From Annona cherimola (lineage: Eukaryota > Streptophyta > Magnoliopsida > Magnoliales > Annonaceae): 64,000 nucleotides of DNA. Below are positions 34,123 to 47,300 of the stretch, piece by piece (the first letter of the stretch is position 1; every line of letters begins with the position of its first letter). The notes beneath the pieces are model-generated. The model worked only from the letters and a program-made list of their open reading frames with translations. It was not told the DNA's origin and ran no database searches. The position numbers and the translations under genes were made by a program. Where the stretch lies: positions 35,443,452 through 35,507,451 of the forward strand of contig CM059972.1 in assembly GCA_030490835.1 (NCBI GenBank), in the 5' to 3' direction.

Positions 34123-37100
34123 AGTAATGACGGCAATGGAAATGGCTTTAACGAGATGGGAGAAAAAAATGGGAAATGAAGAGGCAGAAGGAACGGTCTA
34201 GATTTCAGGTATGCTTACCATGTTTTTTCCATTGATTATTCCCTGCCCAATTCACGTTCAGCAGGTGGAATGCTAAGTTTTAATTTTAATTATTCCCTGC
34301 CTAAAATTACGTCTAGCAGTGCATGAGAGAAAAATATTTATACCATTGAAAATGGATGTCTAAACTGCATAAGGAAGAACGTGAAATTATGCCATTAAAT
34401 GGGGTGTCCATTTTCAGGTATGAATGCTAGGTTTTTATTTTAATTATTCTATGCTCCAAATTCACGTTCAACATATATGATATAAAAAAAAATTTCATAT
34501 TATTTATTCCCTGCTAAAATAATGTCTAGCAATACATGAAGAAAGAAAGAAATATTCATGCTTCATTTACGTCCAGCTGGGTATGAAAATATATATATAT
34601 ATATATATATTTCTGCCAATAATGGACATCCAAACTGCATAAGAAAAACATGGAATTTCTGCCTAATGGGGACGTGCAAGTTGGTTATGGAAGGAAGAAA
34701 TTTCTGTATATTTTGATTTAATTCAATAATTAAATAATTGTTATATGATGAATTATTAGCTCCAAGGGTTAATGAATTAAAAATATATCATATATGGGTA
34801 TACCTTCAAGTGGATGCCTAAATCATGTATAGATTTAAATTTCTGTTATATTTAAGTTTCAGAATTTTTATGTGAATTTAGGGTATTATGAATCATAAAC
34901 AAGCCTTACAAATGGTTATAAGAATGTTTGATGGATAGCACCTTAGGTATGTATCATTAACGTGCAAATTTCATAAATGAAATTTAGAAATATGAGAGCA
35001 TATAGGGCTGTTTTGGTAAAAGGGGGTAAATTTCAGAAATTTTGATTTAATTTAGCTTGCTATAGATTCCATATAAACCCTTAAGTTGATTATAAAAATT
35101 TTTGGTTGATAATTCTTATATATGTACATGCAAAGAAATAAAAGGGTAGGAGTAATATATGACAAATATGTATGTATATGTGGGTAAATTGAAATGGAAT
35201 ACCTTTCAAAATTTAATATGAACTTGGCTTGTTAAAGGTTGTAAACAAGCTATTTGAATGATTTCATAAGCTTAGAACCTTAAACATGGAGATTAAATGA
35301 AGAGATAAACAATCACTAAATTATATATGTATGTGGTTGTTAAAAAGTTGAATGTAAATTCAAAGAGTTGAATATAAGCAAGTCTCTTGAAAATTTAAGT
35401 GAATAAATACCTTAGACGTGGGTATTTAATAAAATAAATGAGCAATTGCTATACCTATATAGGTATGTATGTAATATGTCACTATTGAGGAAAGTGAATA
35501 TTAATGGCTATTAAAAAGGATATGTATGGTTCAATAAGAAATGTGGATAATCATTCCAAATAAAGTTTTGATAGAAAATTAGCATGCTATGGGATATGAA
35601 AGGATATCTTGAATAATTTCAAGAAATTCCTATATATAAAATATAAGTATAGAAAGAAAGAAACAACCCATGCATTAAACTTGTATGAATATGTGATTAT
35701 AGGGAAATACAAGTGCTAATGTCAAGGAAAAAATGATTTAAAGTTAGCATGTAACGGGCCATATGGGATTAAACTCATGTGACACGTATATGTGAGTTGA
35801 AGGAAAAAGCGAGGGATGGAAAGCACAAAGGATCGACTCAGGTAAGCAAGCAACCTTTTGAAAATATTATTTTCATTTGAAAGTTAAAATGATTGCAAAT
35901 GCTTTATAATGATGCTTTAGATAGCATTTTCAAATGCTATTTTGTTAATAAATGCTGAAATGATTTGAACATGTATTATTAAAATGTTTCAGGATTTCTT
36001 ACAAGGTGAGCAAGCGAACCTTCATGAATATTGATTTTGTTTCAAGTACATGTATTGTTGATTTTAAGTTTTGCTTGCAGATCAAGCAAATTTAATCTTT
36101 GAAAATATGACTTCAATGAAAAGTCTTAGCCTTGCTTCAGTGTAAGCATGCTTAAATTTTGAAGGTATGATTTTACTCCGTATAAATGATATGCTTAAAG
36201 AGGGTTTCTGGATAAGTCAGTTCCTAGAAATGCTATTTCAAAGGCCTTTATGATAAAATAGTTTTTATTTCTCGTTCAAGATAACATTTGAAAATAAACA
36301 TTGGAAATTCTATTCGTAAAGGGTTTTGAGAAAAATTATACGATTTTTCATATAATGACATTTGTAAATAAATAGGGTATTGGAAATGACTTATAAATGT
36401 TTTAAAATAATTTATATAGATGCTTTGAAATAAATTATCAAAATATTTCAGTCTCCTTGAAGACTGAAATACTTTGGAAAAATTTCTTGTACTCATGTAT
36501 TTCTTTCTAAAAGATTAAGAATGACCCACTCAATATTTGGTGTTATAAAACGATTTGATGACTATTTTGAAATTCAAAAGATAGTGCAAACACTTCTCTT
36601 CATCAACGTGATAAAAATGGTATGCGGATGAGGCGTATAATGGCAATAAAATGAAAGCAGATGTGTTCGCCTATCTTTTGTTCCTAAAAAGCCCAGAAAA
36701 GGGAAATAAAAATGATTACAGGAAAAGTTTATTCCTTTCGGTTATTGAAATATTTCGAAATCGGTCTACAAAATGTTTCTAAAATGGTTTATCAATAAAC
36801 AAGAAATATTCTTGAAAATGATATTTTCCTAAGTATTACAAATATTTTGTAAAATTGATTTATTAATATGTTTTTAAAATTCTTTAAGAGTGGTCATTCT
36901 GGCATTACTATTTGAAAACAGTTTATGAAGATGTTTTATTTTGGAAAAATAATTATGTTCAGTTCTCTATTTGAGATGGACTCAGTCTGAGGACTGCAAT
37001 GGATTATGATATTGAGCGTTTATTTGAAAAATCACATGGATTTAAGATTGTGTTGATTTTATGAAATCATGATAGCATAACGATGCAAATACAAATGAGT

Positions 37101-37274
37101 GCACACGGGAACCACGTACTAGGCCCATGGTGGAGGCAGTTGCAGACTGAGACGGTTGCATACCGAGGTCAACCTCTACTTGTGGCCAAGTCGATAAGGG
37201 AAGGCAGGAGGCCGGCGGCACCCTCCTTGAAATGGGAGCAGGATCATGGACAACCGCCTAGCTAGCGGTGTAGT

Positions 37275-38979
37275 TGTTGAAAATATGTGGAAAATAAGCT
37301 AAATCTATGTTTTGATGATTAACAAATCAATTTGAGTAAGTCTTGGCTACTAACATATTTGTGGAAGTGTTTAAGGGACATACATTTGAAGAAAATAGAT
37401 CATGGAAGGATAAGTCGATTCCCAAGTCGACTCAGACATCGACTTAAGGCCAAGTCGATCCCCAAGTCGACTCCAACATCAACTTCAATGCGCCAAATCC
37501 TTCCAGAGTTGAAAATGGAGAGCTGAACTGCCGAAGTCGCAAACGAAGTCGACTTCGCATGAGACTTGGGTCGAAGTCGCAGACTAAGTCGACTCCAGTA
37601 TCGACTTCAACATGACAAAACCTTCCAGAGTTGAAGTCAAGACCCCGAAGTACCGAAGTCGCACCCCAAGTCGACTCCACTTGCGACTTGAGGTGAAGTC
37701 ACAGACGAAGTCGACTCCGACATTGACTTCGATCGGGCAGAGGGGATTTTTCAGAAGACAAGCTGGATTAATCAATTTTCAAGACAAACCTGTATGAAGA
37801 TGAAGATCAAGGCAACCTAGATGCTCAAACTGAAACATATGAAGATTAATCCAAATACAAGCAGGATGCATAAACTCAACCAAGAAGAATTGTTGAAGAT
37901 TACATGATTCAAGTCTCATGGATTCAAAGCTTGCAAAACATGGGAGCAAATGAAAGCAAGCTAAAGAGAAGACACAATGATTCAAGAAGATATGAAAAAT
38001 GTAAAAGAACTAAAGGAATGGAGAAGCCTAAGTAAAACAAAGCATCCCGGAGTTTTTCAAGTTCATCAAGCCACCTGACGAAGTGAAGTCGCACACCGAA
38101 GTCGACTCCACCTGCGACTTGGGTCAAGTCGATGCCCAAGTCGACCCAATCTGGAACTTGAAGTTGCTACGGAAGGCGAAGTCGCACCCGAAGTCGACTC
38201 CATCTGCGACTTGGGCGAAGTCGCACCCGAAGTCGACTCCGTCTGCGACTTGAGTCGCAACGGTCGGAAATTATTCGAACGTTGGCGCATTAAATGCGCG
38301 CCACCTACCTTCAAACGTTCGGATTCCCTCCACAATTATAAAAGGCATTCATTGTGGACAAGGGAAGTAGCTGAAAATCATTAAGTGTGCATAACTCCCA
38401 TCTTCAAGAGCATTAAAGAGATCAAGCCAATCCAAAGAAGAAGAACTTTGCTTCAAACTGCTAGAGCTCAACTTCTGAATCTTCAAAGCCAATTCTACGA
38501 GTTCTTCTCTGCGGCAAACTGCTTCTACACAACTGTAACGTGAAGATTCCTTTGTTATTTCATTTGATTGTATTAAACTTGATTTAGTTTGAGGAGCTAA
38601 GATCAAGTATAAGCAAAGTAGTGTGTGATTGGAGTGGAACTCATCACCTACTTGTGCTGAGATTTGTTGAAGCCTCCTAGAGCTGGAATCTAGAAGAGAG
38701 CAGTGGCTCTAATTGTATTTGAGGAATACAATAGTGGAACCCAAGTCACAAGGAGTGTGAGCTTGGAAGAGTGGAGTAGGGAGGTTGCCCGAACCACTAT
38801 AAAAATATTGTGTGCTTGATTTATATTTATGCTCTCTACATTATATTGCTTTCCATTTCATTTCATCAATCAAGGGGATTAAACTTTCAAGGGGTTAAGT
38901 TTTTAATTTACCAAAGAATTTTATAAGAACCCAATTCACCCCTCCCCTCTTGAGTTTTGTCATCAACTCGGGACCAACA
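37275..38979 (+). mobile_element. E2 5' LTR (1705 bp)
   Basis: TGTTGAAAATATG ... GGGACCAACA. There are two clusters of AAGTCGCA / AGTCGACT / TGCGACTT words (about 37410-37735 and 38080-38260). A promoter block follows: AACGTT, the 15-bp palindrome GCGCATTAAATGCGC at 38285-38299, then AACGTT and the TATA box. After that comes a transcribed-looking part with 'cactataaaaat' and the end block shared by all copia LTRs in the window. Confidence 0.92.
38337..38345 (+). promoter_or_regulatory. TATA box of the E2 5' LTR
   Basis: TATAAAAGG, about 40 bp after the GCGCATTAAATGCGC palindrome. The identical box in the 3' LTR is at 47022-47030. Transcription probably starts about 30 bp downstream, near 'cattgtggac'. 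Confidence 0.7.
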
Positions 38980-38981
38980 AG

Positions 38982-38993
38982 TGGTATCAGAGC
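38982..38993 (+). promoter_or_regulatory. E2 primer-binding site, initiator-Met tRNA
   Basis: TGGTATCAGAGC two bases after the LTR end CCAACA, complementary to plant tRNA-iMet, the standard copia/Sirevirus primer. Confidence 0.92.
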
Positions 38994-39027
38994 AGGTCTT
39001 TGAATTAAACCAAAGAGATCTAATCAT

Positions 39028-40899
39028 ATGGCATCCCAATCGACCTCCATTCCCGCATTTTGCGAGGGCCAATCATTTACTAGGCCACCATTCTTTGATG
39101 GCAACAATTTTAGCTATTGGAAGCTTCGTATGAAGCAACTCATTATGGCTACCGATATGGACTCTTGGATTGCGATCCAAGACGGTGTAATCTTGCCAAT
39201 TGATGAAAGAGCTTCCAAATGGACCGAAGAGGAAGTAAGAACTATAAAGAGCAATGCTAAGGCTATGAACTCACTATTTTGTGCTCTTACAGCTTCTGAA
39301 TATGATAGAGTATCCTCTTGCCTAACCGCTAAAGAAATATGGGATACTTTAACATCTATTTATGAAGGAACCTCTCAAGTCCAAGGGACTAGGAGAAATA
39401 TTTTGATAGGAGAATTGGAAAGCTTCAAAATGTTAGAAACAGAAAATATTTCTGAGATGTTTGCTAGATTTTCTAAAATTACTAACGCTTTGAAAGGTCT
39501 TGGAAAGGCTATCTTTGAATCTGAACAGGTTATGAAGATACTAAGAGCTCTACCGGAATCTTGGACTCCAAAGATTACGGCAATTGAAGAAGCCAAAGAC
39601 CTAAATACACTAAAGCTAGAAGATCTTATTAGCTCATTAATGTCACATGAGCTAATCAAGAGAAGAAATGAAGATCAACACAAAGGCAAGAAAATCATTG
39701 CGTTAAAAGCGGCACACAACTCAGAAGAGTCTACCTCCTCGTCTCATAACGATGATGAAGACATTGCACTTCTCACTCGCAAATTTTAAAAATTTGTGAG
39801 AAAAGAAAAGAACCTCAAAGACTTCAAAGAAAGACCACGAAGAGAGAAGAAGAAGGAGGTTACAAAATGCTATAGATGCGGGGGTATGGGACATATGCAA
39901 GCTCAATGTCCTACACCGGAAGAGAGACCAAAGGATTATCAAGAAAGGAAGGAAAGACATGAAAACAGAAAATACCAAAGGCCAAAGGGAAGAGGCATGT
40001 ACGTCAATGAAGAAACTTCATCAACAAGCAGCTCCTCAACCGACGAATTTGAGGCGGCAAATTGTGCTAGAATATGCTGCATGGCACGAATCGAACAAGA
40101 AGAAAATCTGTTGTGTTTGAACACAACGGAAGTTTTGGAAGAACAAACCATCTCAACAAAGTGCACAAGCAATGAAGAGGTAACTTCCAAACTTTGTCAT
40201 TCTCAATCTAGTTATTCTTCTTTTCAAGAATGCCTCAAATGTGCTGAATTAGAAGAACTACAACTTGCATATGATTCATTATATGAGGAAATCAAAAAGC
40301 TAGGAAACAAGTTGTCATTGAAGAGACAACAATGTAACTCCGTCATTATTGTAAATGGAAAACTGGCTGAAAGATCATCAAAATTGAAAGATGAAAATGA
40401 ATTGCTTTTGAAAGAACTAGAGAAACTGAAAAAGGAGAACGAATCCTTAAATGAATCATTAGCTAAGTTTTCTAATCCAGGAGAAAATGTAAAAATGTTT
40501 CTGAATATGACCTCCCAAACAAATAAAAGAGGTCTTGGATACTATACATTTGAGCAAAAAGAAAGTAACAAATCAAATGTGCTAATACTTGGGAAATATC
40601 AAACCAAAACTGCACCAATATACAAGCCAAAAAGGAAAAATGTTATGTGGACTAGAAGGCCAACGTTTGAACCGTTACATACTTGGAGGCCTCCTCCTAG
40701 ATTACCAATGACTTGCAATTTCTGCAATAAAATGGGTCATAAAGCCTATAAATGTAACTTTAAGAAACTGTATGACCATAGTGCAAAACTAGTTTGGGTT
40801 CCAAGAAACACAAGATTTGAGCTTTCTAAGTTAGAGCAACAAAGATTGAATCATATTACTAACCCAAATGGACCCATAAAATGGGTACGAAAGAGATAA
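39028..40899 (+). pseudogene. E2 gag (Sirevirus type), one internal stop
   Basis: One frame of 624 codons is broken only by TAA at 39787-39789. The start ATG is 35 bp after the primer site, in the context 'atcatATGGC'. Residues 1-230 are the copia gag core (FDGNNFSYWKLRM, AKEIWDTL, ALPESWTPKITAIEEAKDL). A basic linker leads to a CCHC knuckle CYRCGGMGHMQAQC at about residue 281. A long heptad-rich coiled coil follows (about 406-478), then a second knuckle CNFCNKMGHKAYKC (about 562-576). Two knuckles separated by a coiled coil and a gag of this size are typical of Sireviruses (Maximus/SIRE). Gag packages the element RNA in cytoplasmic particles. E3 lacks the same stop, so the TAA is private to E2. 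Confidence 0.88.
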
Positions 40900-40921
40900 G
40901 ATCTACTTGTTTATTTTTTAG

Positions 40922-43900
40922 ATATGTTTCAAGACAAAGGCAAACAACGTGTGGTTCATGGATAGCGGTTGTTCAAGGCATATGACCGGAGAAAGAAGTT
41001 TATTTCATAAACTTAAGCCTTGCAACGATGGGACGGTTGCCTTTGGTAATAATGAGAAAGGTAAAATTAAAGGTAAAGGAAACATTCATAGTATTTCAAA
41101 TGCATGCATGGAAGATGTTTTGTTTGTTGAAGAACTCAAGCACAATCTAATGAGCATTAGTCAATTATGTGACAAAGGATACAAGGTTGTGTTTGAATCA
41201 TCTATATGTAATGTATTTGATGGAGAACATATCATGTTTAGTAGAAAAAAACATGGAAATGTATATTTGGTTTCACTTGATGAACTAGATGGTCAATATC
41301 TAATGGCCATTGATAATGATCCATGGGTTTGGCATAAAAGGCTTGGACATATAAACATGGAAAATATAAAGACCCTCTGGAAGAAGAGTTTGGTAGAAGG
41401 CTTGCCAAAGTTGAAATATGACAAAGACAAAATTTGCAAGGCATGTCAATTATCAAAACAACCTAAAATGCCTTTCTCTACCAAAAAGGAAATTTCCACC
41501 ACTAGGCCACTTGAATTGCTACACATGGATCTATATGGGTCATCCGACATTTTAACCATTGGTGGAAAGAAATATATGTTTGTAATAGTTGATGATTTTT
41601 CAAGATTCACATGGGTAATTCTCTTAGCTAGCAAAGATGAAACCTTCTCTATGTTTGCAACTTTTGTCAATTTTGTGCAAAATAAAAAACAAAGTACCAT
41701 TATGACTATAAGAAGTGATCATGGTGGTGAATTTGAAAATAAACGATTCATAGAATTATGCAATGAAAAAGGAATTCATCACACATTTTTTGCACCAAGA
41801 ACACCACAACAAAATGGAGTGGTTGAAAGGAAAAACAGAACCATACAAGAGATGGCTAGAACAATGCTAAATGAGAGAAAACTATCCAAGAAATTTTGGG
41901 GTGAAGCTGTAAGTATAGCTTGTCATGTTTTAAATCGAGTTACTATTAGAGCAATCTTGAAAAAGACCCCATATGAGCTATGGAAAGGAAGAAAACCAAA
42001 TATCTCTTATTTTCATGCTTTTGGATGCACATGCTATGTTTTGAACAATGGAAAAACCAACTTGGGAAAACTAGGTGCTAAAAGTGATGAGGCAATATTC
42101 CTTGGTTACTCATCAAATAGCAAAGCATATAGAGTATTCAATAAACGAAACCAAGTTGTAGAAGAGTCCATACATGTTGCTTTTGATGAAACTAACCCAT
42201 GCTTCAAAAGAAAAGATGATTTAAGTGATGCAGATGATATAGCAAGTAGTCTTGAAAAACCGCATGTGGAAAAGCAAGAAGATTCCTTGGAGGAAAGGGT
42301 AAGTGAAGGTAATAATTCTTACAAACCTCCAACTGATTTAAAATTCAAACATGCCCATCCAATTGAACAAGTTATAGGGAATGTATATGAAGGTGTAAAA
42401 ACTAGAAGATCAAAACAAAATGTTTGTGGACAATATGCTTTTGTATCTAAGATTGAACCATCAAATATTGATCAAGCTCTTGATGATGAGAACTGGATTA
42501 TAGCAATGCAAGAAGAGCTAAATCAATTTGAAAAAAACCAAGTTTGACACCTTGTTTCTAAACCAAACGATTGTTCTGTTATTGACACCAAGTGGGTCTT
42601 TAGGAACAAATTAGATGAAAGTGGACTTGTAGTGAGAAACAAAGCTAAACTTGTGGCAAAAGGATACTCACAAGAAGAAGAAATAAATTTTGAGAAATCC
42701 TATGCCCCGATTGCTAGATTGGAAGCAATTCGCATCTTACTAGCTTTTGCATCTCACATGAACTTTAAATTGTTTCAAATGGATGTTAAAAGTGCATTTC
42801 TGAATGGATATATAAATGAAGAGGTGTATGTTGAACAACCACCTGGATTTGAGGAAAAAGATCAATTTAAATTTGTGTACAAGTTAACGAAAGCATTATA
42901 TGGATTAAAACAAGCTCCAAGGGCTTGGTATGATAGATTAAGCAAATTTTTGATTGATCATGATTTTCAAAAAGGAAAGGTAGACACCACTTTGTTTATC
43001 AAGTATAAGGAAAGGATATATTGATCATTCAAATTTATGTTGATGATATCATTTTCGGTGCTACTAATGAAACTCTTTGTCAAGAATTTTCTGAGCTTAT
43101 GCAGAAAGAATTTGAAATGAGCATGATGGGAGAACTAAATTTCTTCCTTGGACTGCAAATCAAGCAACTAAATGAAAGAATCTTCATTAATCAGTCGAAG
43201 TATATCAAAGAAATGCTCAAGAAGTTTGGCATGGAGAATAGCAAAGGAGCAAACACGCCTATGAGCTCAACAATCAAAATCGACAAAGATGAGAAAGGAA
43301 AAATAGTTGATCTGAAATTGTATAGAAGCATGATAGGTTCTTTATTGTATTTAACTGCTTCTAGGCCTGATATATTGTTTAGTGTGTGTATGTGCTCTAG
43401 ATTTCAATCATGTCCAAAAGAATCACACTTGGTAGCTGTGAAAAGAATTTTCAGATACTTAGTTGACACTACCAATTTAGGACTTTAGTATCCAAAGGGC
43501 TCTAATTTTGATCTAATCGGCTACTCGGATGCGGATTTTGTTGGTTACAAAGTAGATAGAAAAAGCACTAGTGAAACATGTCAATTTCTTGGAAACATGT
43601 TGGTTTCATGGTTTTCAAGAAAACAAACTAGTGTTGCTCTATCTACGGCGGAAGCCGAATACATTGCCGCCGGGAGCTGTTGTGCCCAATTATTTTGGAT
43701 GAAACAGCAACTTAGGGACTATGGCATGGATTTTAAAGATATACGCATTAGATGTGATAATACTAGTGCCATATGTCTAACCAAAAATCCAGTATTGCAT
43801 TCTAGGACCAAACATATAGACCTTAGATACCATTTTATTAGAGAACATGTAGAAAATCATGACATATGTTTGGTATATGTAAGAACAGAAGATCAAGTTG

Positions 43901-43980
43901 CTGATATATTCACAAAGCCTCTAGCAAAAGATGCATTTTATAAGATTAGAAATGACATGGGAATAATTGAATTAAACTAG
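40922..43980 (+). pseudogene. E2 pol: protease, integrase, RT, RNase H; two stops and one frameshift
   Basis: The pol frame (+1 relative to gag) opens at 40922 after a TAG (40919) and 22 bp after the gag stop. Order is that of Ty1/copia: protease (FMDSGCSRHMTG, near 40960); integrase zinc finger (WHKRLGH ... CKACQLSK, 41325-41460) and catalytic core D (HMDLYG, about 41525), D (SDHGGEF, about 41716), E (VVERKN, about 41825); RT (FKLFQMDVKSAFLNGY, YVDD at 43036-43047); RNase H (SVALSTAEAEYIA, QVADIFTKPL). Lesions: TGA at 42545 where Trp is expected, a 1-nt frameshift near 43010 just before YVDD, and TAG at 43486 where Trp is expected. It ends at TAG 43978-43980. All catalytic residues are otherwise present. 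Confidence 0.9.
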
Positions 43981-44293
43981 CACAAACTGAGGGGGAGCAC
44001 CTGAGCAAACCCACCTGTCTCTTTCTTTACCCTCAAACTTTTTGATATATTGACAAAAAGGGGGAGAAGAGTAGGATTTGAGTTCAAATGATTTAAGTCT
44101 AAATAGGATGATTTAAGTCTAAATAGGCTAAGAGTACAAGTTCTTATGATTGTGTTTAAGTTGAATGTTTGTTGAATATTTTCAACTTGAAATTTTGCAT
44201 AAGCATAAGTATGATAACATTTCAAAAATGCAAACTTAGCATGTTTTTTACACAATTGAAAGGTATACACTCAAATCGGTTTTGTCAATCATC
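43981..44293 (+). other. E2 non-coding 3' region with a duplicated polypurine tract
   Basis: There is no third ORF. It holds a first purine run GAGGGGGAGCA (43988-43998), then AAAAAGGGGGAGA at 44055-44067. That 13-mer is identical to the LTR-adjacent tract, 240 bp upstream of it. A 20-bp direct duplication ('gatttaagtctaaatagg') lies at about 44090-44127. Confidence 0.75.
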
Positions 44294-44306
44294 AAAAAGG
44301 GGGAGA
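44294..44306 (+). promoter_or_regulatory. E2 polypurine tract
   Basis: AAAAAGGGGGAGA one base before the 3' LTR start TGTTGGAAATATG; the plus-strand DNA primer site. Confidence 0.9.
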
Positions 44307-44307
44307 T

Positions 44308-47300
44308 TGTTGGAAATATGTGGAAAATAAGCTAAATCTATGTTTTGATGATTAACAAATCAATTTGAGTAAGTCTTGGCTACTAACATGTTTGTGGAAG
44401 TGTTTAAGGGACATACATTTGAAGAAAATAGATCATGGAAGGATAAGTCGATTCCCAAGTTGTAACGCCCCATTCATAAAAATACTCAATAACTAATCAA
44501 CGGCGCTACACAATCTAAGAAAAATTCGGCAGCATCTCCCCATAACATACAAGGGGTAATATGGAATACATGACCTGATATTCATAACATTTCCATCTGT
44601 AACATTCAATCCTTTTTATATACTTGCATCTTCATATAATAAGAACATTCATATAGAAGGAAATCATTACATATTTTCCTTACACAACAAACAGATATAA
44701 TAGTCATGCATATGTGCATCAACAAGGATTATAATCCAATCTGAAATACCAAATACATTATAGTTGTCAAAGCGAATCCGCCTAAGTAATTGTCTACATA
44801 TATGATTATCAAAAGAGCACAAGTCTAAAAGAACTGAAATCAACATATTGTGCTAGGGTCTCTCATGTTTGATCTTCAACTTGTCCCATCCTTAAGTTCC
44901 CCTTCTGACCTGCGATCTAAAAGCACAATAACAATGATATGAGTCTAAATAGACCCAGTAAGTAGATAGTGGTTAGCACAAAGTGCAAATAAGCATAATG
45001 ATGGATACTCATACAGTGATGAAGCTAATACACATGGGTCCAATACCCACTCCCAAGATCGTATACATATAACCATACACACAAATTGACCAACACAACC
45101 AATCATCTACTCATGTCCATCAAGGGCCATGAACAACCCTCTCCTCATGTCAATCAGGGGCCATGAACAACCCTTACAACCAACTATTTAAGATAACGCA
45201 TCATACATAACAGACAATGAAACACATCGCAAACCACGCATACAACATCAACATAATTCAGATTCAACACATAGATCTGTCACACAAGCATTTTATCAAA
45301 CACGTGATAGGTGCGAAATGAAAGAACCTTCAATTCATACTCTCGATTGGGGCAAATCAATTCACGTCACATTCCAACAATATAACAACTGCTAAGAAGT
45401 CTTTTACATCATAGAAATCACGCATTCAAAGTAAATTCACCATGAACCCTAACTGTTACGAACTCTATGCCTAATACCATGGAGTCGTTAGAAGCTATAC
45501 ATTCCCTCTAGCCTCGCATCGCGTTTAACATAAAATTTCATCACTAAATCGAGAAGGGGCGACATCTACTTACTTGAATCGAAATTTCCCCCAAAAATAG
45601 TGCTCCAGACTTAGACGGAGAGATTCGGAACTTCCACGATTCGAGTCGATGATCCTCAAACAGTCGGTAGAGCTTCCTTGAATGAATCCGTGGCTAGCCC
45701 GAACTGAATGGTGGGGAAAGAAGAGAAGACGCAGAGAACGGAAAGAGAAGAAGAAGAAAGATAGCCGGGTGCGGGATGAAAAAAAAAATGAACCCTAGCA
45801 GCGCGGGCTTCCTTTATTACTGAATCCCTATCGGGTCGGGTCGGAACATGGATCGGGTCTAATTGCAATTAGTAATTTACTCTCCCACTCATACGACTTA
45901 ATAATTAAAATTTTCTTCGGGGGCGCTGCCCATCAATGGAACGCTAATCATACATGCACATATGCACTATACATCTCCTAAATGTCGTGTCCATGTATGT
46001 TATGTATCCATTAATATCGTAAAATTCTTCCTAGCATGTTCATAAGTTACCTCATAAATAGAGAAAAGTTATAATAAAAATAGAATAAAATACCTGGTCC
46101 TCACACAAGTCGACTCAGACATCGACTTAAGGCCAAGTCGATCCCCAAGTTGACTCCAACATCAACTTCAATGCGCCAAATCCTTCCAGAGTTGAAAATG
46201 GAGAGCTGAACTGCCGAAGTCGCAAACAAAGTCGACTTCGCATGCGACTTGGGTCGAAGTCGCAGACCAAGTCGACTCCAGTATCGACTTCAACATGACA
46301 AAACCTTCCAGAGTTGAAGTCAAGACCCCGAAGTACCGAAGTCGCACCCCAAGTCGACTCCACTTGCGACTTGAGGTGAAGTCCCAGACGAAGTCGACTC
46401 CGACATCGACTTCGATCGGGCAGAGGGGATTTTTCAGAAGACAAGCTGGATTAATCAATTTTCAAGACAAACCTATATGAAGATGAAGATCAAGGCAACC
46501 TAGATGCTCAAACTGAAACATATGAAGATTAATCCAAATCCAAGCAGGATGCATAAACTCAACCAAGAAGAATTGTTCAAGATTACATGATTCAAGTCTC
46601 ATGGATTCAAAGCTTGCAAAACATGAGAGCAAATGAAAGCAAGCTAAAGAGAAGACACAATGATTCAAGAAGATATGAAAAATGTAAAAGAACTAAAGGA
46701 ATGAAGAAGCCTAAGTAAAACAAAGCATCCCGGAGTTTTTCAAGTTCATCAAGCCACCTGACGAAGTGAAGTCGCACACCGAAGTCGACTCCACCTGCGA
46801 CTTGGGTCAAGTCGATGCCCAAGTCGACCCAATCTGGAACTTGAAGTTGCTAAGGAAGGCGAAGTCGCACCCGAAGTCGACTCCATCTACGACTTGGGCG
46901 AAGTCGCACCCGAAGTCGACTCCGTCTGCGACTTGAGTCGCAACGGTCGGAAATTATTCGAACGTTGGCACATTAAATGCGCGCGCCACCTACCTTCAAA
47001 CGTTCGGATTCCCTCCACAATTATAAAAGGCATTCATTGTGGACGAGGGAAGTAGCTGAAAATCATTAAGTGTGCATAACTCCCATCTTCAAGAGCATTA
47101 AAGAGATCAAGCCAATCCAAAGAAGAAGAACTTTGCTTCAAACTGCTAGAGCTCAACTTCTGAATCTTCAAAGCCAATTCTACGAGTTCTTCTCTGCGGC
47201 AAACTGCTTCTACACAACTGTAACGTGTAGATTCCTTTGTTATTTCATTTGATTATATTAAACTTGATTTAGTTTGAGGAGCTAAGATCAAGTATAAGCA

